A stretch of 64,000 nucleotides of DNA from Trichaptum fuscoviolaceum. Its lineage: Eukaryota > Basidiomycota > Agaricomycetes > Hymenochaetales > Trichaptaceae. Both the position numbers and the translations under genes were made by a program. The stretch spans positions 1,843,424-1,907,423 of the forward strand of contig CAJSYZ010000001.1 in NCBI GenBank assembly GCA_910574455.1, in the 5' to 3' direction. Position 1 is the stretch's first letter. Each line of letters begins with the position of its first letter. The notes beneath the pieces were generated by a model that worked only from the letters and a program-made list of their open reading frames with translations, had not been told where the DNA came from and did no database searches. Shown here one piece after another: positions 60,055-64,000 of this stretch.

Positions 60055-62685
60055 TCACCAGAGCTCCAAAGCATTCTTTGCAGCTGCGCTCAACACCAGC
60101 GAGTCGGGGGTGACCCGTGCAGATTCCAGTCCCGGTCTCGTAGCCGCACGAAACTTTTCGACCTCTCGTTCACGTCCGCCCGATGCAGCCTTCAGACTCT
60201 CTTTCCCGAGCTCCGCAAGGAGCACACATAGATTTGCACGCAGTTCTATCGGGAACTTGTGGTCCGCGTTGATAATGATATCAACTAACATATCGAGTGC
60301 CGTGCGCGGGCCAACCACGGGTGATGCTGGGTTGCTTCCCGGTATTCCTCCAATATTCAGAGAGTTTTGACGAGACGGCGGGGCCATTTCCTTCGGCAAT
60401 TCTACCAGCAGCGAATCAAGCACTAGAACGGCTGAAACAACAGACTCATAAGAAACAAAGTAAAGCCTTCGAGTTTCACTGTTAGCCGACGCACCTCCAT
60501 TTGGCTGATGAGCAAGCAACAGCATAGCCATGATGGACTCGTTTAGCAGTATGATGTGCTTCCGACTCCGGCCCAAAAGTTGCGCAAGGGTAAGCGCAGA
60601 TTCGGCTGTTGAAACGATCTGAATGGCCAGCCTCCGGTTCGCGTCGTGCAGATCGCCTGCGCTCGAACAAAGAGATTTGATGACGTTAACTAAGACACGC
60701 GCTCCTTCACTTTTGACTGGCACTGAGTTTGACCGACGGGAAAGAGCAAGGATTTGATTTAAGCACGAATTAGAGCCTTTCCCATCGTCGGAAGCCGTGA
60801 CACAAGTAATGGAGTTCTCAACTGTAAAGAAAACATCCGCGTAAGCGTATCACATCACTTGAAACAGAGATGCGCATACTATTGTTAGTGCACATATGCT
60901 TTGTCAAATTTATTGCCGACATTTGTACCACCTCCGAAATGTCGGATCTCTCGCTGAAAACTTGACTTGTTCGAAGGGCCTCGAGAATCCGTCCATGACC
61001 GAGGACGGGGCGGTTAGCAGGCGTCTGGGAGATGTGCTTAAGCAACCCAATGACGCCGTGTTTGACTTTAATGTCAATAGCATCCTGCAGATAGACGACC
61101 AGAAGGTCGGCGATAGATAAGGGCGGTTTCATGATATCAATAGCGTGTTGTTCTTCATGGGGCATGATCATCAGTCTCATGCGATGTATTCTTCGAATAT
61201 GTGGCTATAAATTTACCTTGTCTAATAAGATTTCCCAGACACAGCGTCGAACAAATCAACAAATCGTCTCGGTTAGCTTGAGGTCGTTCATAAGCGTCCT
61301 TTAACCATTTAAGCATTCTTGCTACGAATCCGTCTGGCTTGGAGATGTCCCATAGAGTTTCCAGGTTGTTCTCCTCGCCAGAAAGTTCGACAACCGCTTT
61401 GATAATTGCGGTCTTGCAAAGGTCGACTGTCTGCTTCCATCTGTTGATTTCTTCCTGGGGGATCTCGCTCACAAACCATTCTGGAAGATACTCTGCTCCT
61501 TCAATGAAATCGAGCATATAGTCCAGACATGGCGGTGCTTCGTTCAAGGATTTTCCTCGAGCGAGCGCGAGGCGAACATCTTCCACATCCATCGTGAGTG
61601 ACTCCAGAAGCTCGCACACTTCTTCTAGTACTTCTACATCAAATGCTTGATAGACGATCCTGGTCTTCACATTCGCGTAAATCGGCCCAGATGGTTCTGT
61701 ATGTGGCGGAGTGAATTGGAGGAGAGGCACTATAAGTGCAGGCAGAGCCCCAGGATCAAATAGCGGCTGTTGCGCCTCTACAAGTCATACGTTATATTAG
61801 GCGCCTGCGCGCTTATTTCGCCTAGATATTCGTTATTTTACTCACCATTGTCTTTAAGGCTAGCAATTGTCCTCCATGTCCATTCAGCGATGCCCTTTCG
61901 TGTCGCCCAGTCTTCGATATCTTGTTCCGATACGATTGAGCCCAGCTTTTCCCAAGCTCCGGGAGGGTATATTGCAATGGACAGATTAAGAAGAGTAGAA
62001 GGAAGCTCCAGTGAAATGAGGCGTGTCTGCACAGGTTCTATAAAGTAAAAGTTACATCAACAAATGTTAGGGCGCTCAGTGTTTGTAAAGTAAACTTCAC
62101 CATAGTTAAGACTCAAATTCAGAAGAGCGCCAATTGCCGTTCTGATAATCTTTAGGTGCTCGGTAGGGAGAGATAGGGGTTGTGAAGATGAAATGGCAGG
62201 TAAAGTCTCCGCGTATCCTTCCAGGATCGAAGTAACGAGTTGAGGGAACTGCGCGTCCAAGAGAAAGCCACGATTATCATCTGAGAAATTATGAGAACAA
62301 TGCATTAATGACAAAGGATTTACGAACTGTGGTCCATGCATAGATTCGCTCCTACTCGAAGAAGCTCATACTCAGCTAGCGCATGTTTCCCATCAGGAGT
62401 CCCTTGCCCTTCTGATGCCGCCTTTAGCAGGGATGTGAGGGTTTGGGGTAACATTGTCTGTCCCAGGATAGTGTGTACATCGACTAAAATTGCGTGGTCA
62501 GTTTCGTTGTCAGTGGCTTCAAGTAAAGTCAGACCTGGTCCGCCCCGACTCCTCAGACCATTCGCGAGAGTTTGCGCGTTGACTTCAACTTCAGACCAGT
62601 TGTTGTTCACTTCTATCCCCGCAAGGAGGTCGCCGAGGGTCCGCGCAGCGAGCAAACTAGGGCTTGTGGAAGTCGAGTCGACCAT
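60055..62685 (-). CDS. SmgGDS / Rap1GDS1-like armadillo-repeat protein
   Basis: All-helical ARM protein; animal SmgGDS chaperones and activates small GTPases with basic tails (RhoA, Rap1). The fungal counterpart is poorly studied. It starts MVDSTSTSPSLLAARTLGDL at 62685. Repeat units are visible across the length: ALAEYELLRVGANLCMDHSS, IIRTAIGALLNLSLNYEPVQ, LLICSTLCLGNLIRQDDHAP, VKHGVIGLLKHISQTPANRP, EGARVLVNVIKSLCSSAGD and LRANLCVLLAELGKESL, ending LVLSAAAKNALELW (TGA 60055-60057). About 740 residues and roughly eight introns. The DDLLICSTLCLGNLIR-type block is the most diagnostic for this family. Other ARM proteins (Vac8, importin alpha) fit less well. Confidence 0.8.
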
Positions 62686-62972
62686 AATGCAGTCTGGTCG
62701 CTAGGGTTCACAGAGAAGGGATCTATGCTGGAGGAAAAGTTTCTCCGATGTGGTGGTGGTTGAAGGAAGAAAAGTGTGTCGCAATCGATGAATGATATCC
62801 TCAACTTTAGATGGCGCCAGGCAAACCAAGGATTCAAGATTGTCGCCCGGCCGAGGCTGTGCAAGTTCAAGTTGGCCAGTCTTACGCCACGTGACTCAGT
62901 TCGGCTAAATAAGCACTTTGAGTTTATTCTCGCGTGGTCGCTTCCCACGTGCATTCAAGTTGGCGATTCCGT

Positions 62973-62998
62973 TCGTCGTCGTCGTCGTCGTCGTCGTC
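62973..62998. repeat. (TCG)n microsatellite
   Basis: About 8.7 perfect TCG units, within the intergenic region and not in a supported coding frame. Confidence 0.95.
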
Positions 62999-63775
62999 TC
63001 TTGTCATCATCCATTCCTTCTCAAACGTTATGCAATTTCATGCATTTTCGACGCAAAAGAGATGAAACAAACATGTCCCAGAGTCACAGTTCTCCTCTCC
63101 TCCTCTCCGTAGGCTGTGATAGTTGAGACCCAATTATCACTGGCAGCCTGTGCTTTGCGTGGGCCACGTCTGTTTCCAGGTTGTTCGACACGCCACCCAG
63201 CATGGGATCTGTGCATAAGTAATGACTAGGCTCTGAATACTATGGCCTATGCACACAAGATATGTCCATTACATATTCGGGTCACGATGGCAATGCTCAT
63301 TCGCAGTGCGCAAGTAACGTTGTCGCGGCAATTGTCTTAGAAGGTTAAATTTAAACCGTGGTAGGGATTATTGCTAAATGCTGCCTTCAATTGACCGCCT
63401 CTTCACTTATCATCATTGCTCAGGCGGCTCACTGTATGAATCGACCGAGCGCGGCGCTGGTCAATTGTATGTTTTAGACCGATGTTGAGCCTTTATTGTC
63501 GGCGATTCCCTCAACTGGACAGGAATACAATCCTCCCACAGCAGTTGAATCATGCCTTAAGAGATGGTACTTGCTGACGCCGATCATCAAGCTTTATTCA
63601 ATGCGCTCATGTTGTAACCGGTCATCCGGCTCATTCATTCGCTATTCATAATTGGTGACTCACTGCAACGCTTGGTCCGATCGCATGGCGGGCAACGGCA
63701 ATATCCTTGATCTCAAGTTCATATCCTATTGTTCTGCTGCCTAGGCCAAGATTTGACGTTAGATTCGTTGCGTTT

Positions 63776-63887
63776 TATAAAGTCCTTGGGTCTCGCTTCT
63801 TTTCTTGCTCCGCACTTTTCTCTTCGCGACACCTTACGACCTCCAGTACTCAGTACTCACTCTTACTCTCACTCTCACTCTCTACAC
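63776..63887 (+). promoter_or_regulatory. Core promoter of the last gene
   Basis: TATAAA at 63776-63781 lies about 157 bp before the ATG. It is followed by a CT-rich tract with ACTCTC repeats (63850-63883), the usual pattern near highly transcribed fungal start sites. Confidence 0.45.
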
Positions 63888-63937
63888 GTAACGATTTGCC
63901 AGCTGCTAGTCAGTTGTCGCACTTAAAATATATATCT

Positions 63938-64000
63938 ATGGATTCCTTTGCACTATTCGATGCAATTTTCACATCCATCTCGTCGACACCTGCAAATCAG
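63938..64000 (+). CDS. Unidentified protein, first 21 codons only
   Basis: An ATG at 63938 preceded by a TATA-like box and CT-rich tract opens a frame MDSFALFDAIFTSISSTPAN that runs off the window end. The Kozak context is moderate (TATCTATGG). Twenty-one codons are too few to name a family. Confidence 0.5.
   Translation, partial: MDSFALFDAIFTSISSTPANQ

Larger units (their letters stand above)
62686..63937. other. 1.25-kb intergenic region, divergent promoters
   Basis: Lies between two divergent starts (ARM protein at 62685 and the unidentified gene at 63938). The ORFs in it lack domains. It contains a TCG microsatellite, a TATA-like element and a pyrimidine-rich tract. No tRNA recognised. 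Confidence 0.5.

Noticed and set aside
1..64000. Biosynthetic or defence gene cluster
   Set aside because: All recognised genes are housekeeping families; there is no PKS, NRPS, terpene synthase, NLR, HET or transposase sequence.

Overview
This window looks like ordinary nuclear chromosomal DNA of a filamentous basidiomycete, probably an Agaricomycete. Genes are packed on both strands. Most are split by many introns of about 45-70 nt with GTRNGY-type donors and CTRAY branch points. The protein set is eukaryotic and fungal (Sfi1, Sec16, TRAPPII Trs120, a DUF4211 protein, a GID ubiquitin-ligase subunit). I see no transposon, rRNA, convincing tRNA, CRISPR array or prokaryote-like cluster.

Layout, left to right: 3' part of a GT15 alpha-1,2-mannosyltransferase (+, 1-1291); PI 4-kinase Pik1 (-, 1664-5485); oligosaccharyltransferase Ost3/Ost6 (+, 5654-6873); COPII scaffold Sec16 (-, 7044-12877); an eight-repeat Pumilio protein (-, 13471-16616); a 1.6-kb non-coding gap; kinesin-1 (-, 18250-22091) and kinesin-5 (-, 22446-26335) in tandem; elongation factor Elf1 (+, 26592-27044); Vps55 (+, 27536-28082); Trs120 (-, 28298-33055); an uncharacterised giant protein with C1-type zinc fingers, possibly UNC80-like (+, 33344-41571); Dpm2 (-, 41669-42045); a DUF4211 nuclear protein (+, 42259-44120); Sfi1 (-, 44313-48304); a CCCH-finger/coiled-coil protein (-, 48761-51981); Rmd5/Gid2 (-, 52620-54090); Nsa1 (+, 54270-55901); a pirin (-, 56031-57579); a peroxisomal-type enoyl-CoA isomerase (-, 58089-59442) with an inverted relic fragment beside it (+, 59582-59740); a SmgGDS/RAP1GDS1-like ARM protein (-, 60055-62685); and the first 21 codons of an unidentified gene (+, from 63938).

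Two themes recur. Seven genes serve the secretory and endosomal route: ER glycosylation (Ost3, Dpm2), ER exit (Sec16), Golgi (GT15, Pik1, Trs120) and endosome sorting (Vps55). Three serve microtubules or the spindle pole (kinesin-1, kinesin-5, Sfi1). This is a loose neighbourhood of separately transcribed genes, not an operon or biosynthetic cluster. Five pairs are divergent, with starts 169-289 bp apart, so they share short promoters. Several genes reach past their longest open frames through small terminal exons; I extended Pik1 by about 370 bp of genome this way and merged two frames into one CCCH/coiled-coil gene.

The least explained items are the giant C1-domain protein, the CCCH/coiled-coil gene, the DUF4211 protein with a PIP-like motif, clustered ACGCGT and GCGCCAAA motifs upstream of the Pumilio, Sfi1 and kinesin-5 genes, and the enoyl-CoA isomerase locus with its inverted fragment. 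I did not find a clear new multi-gene system.
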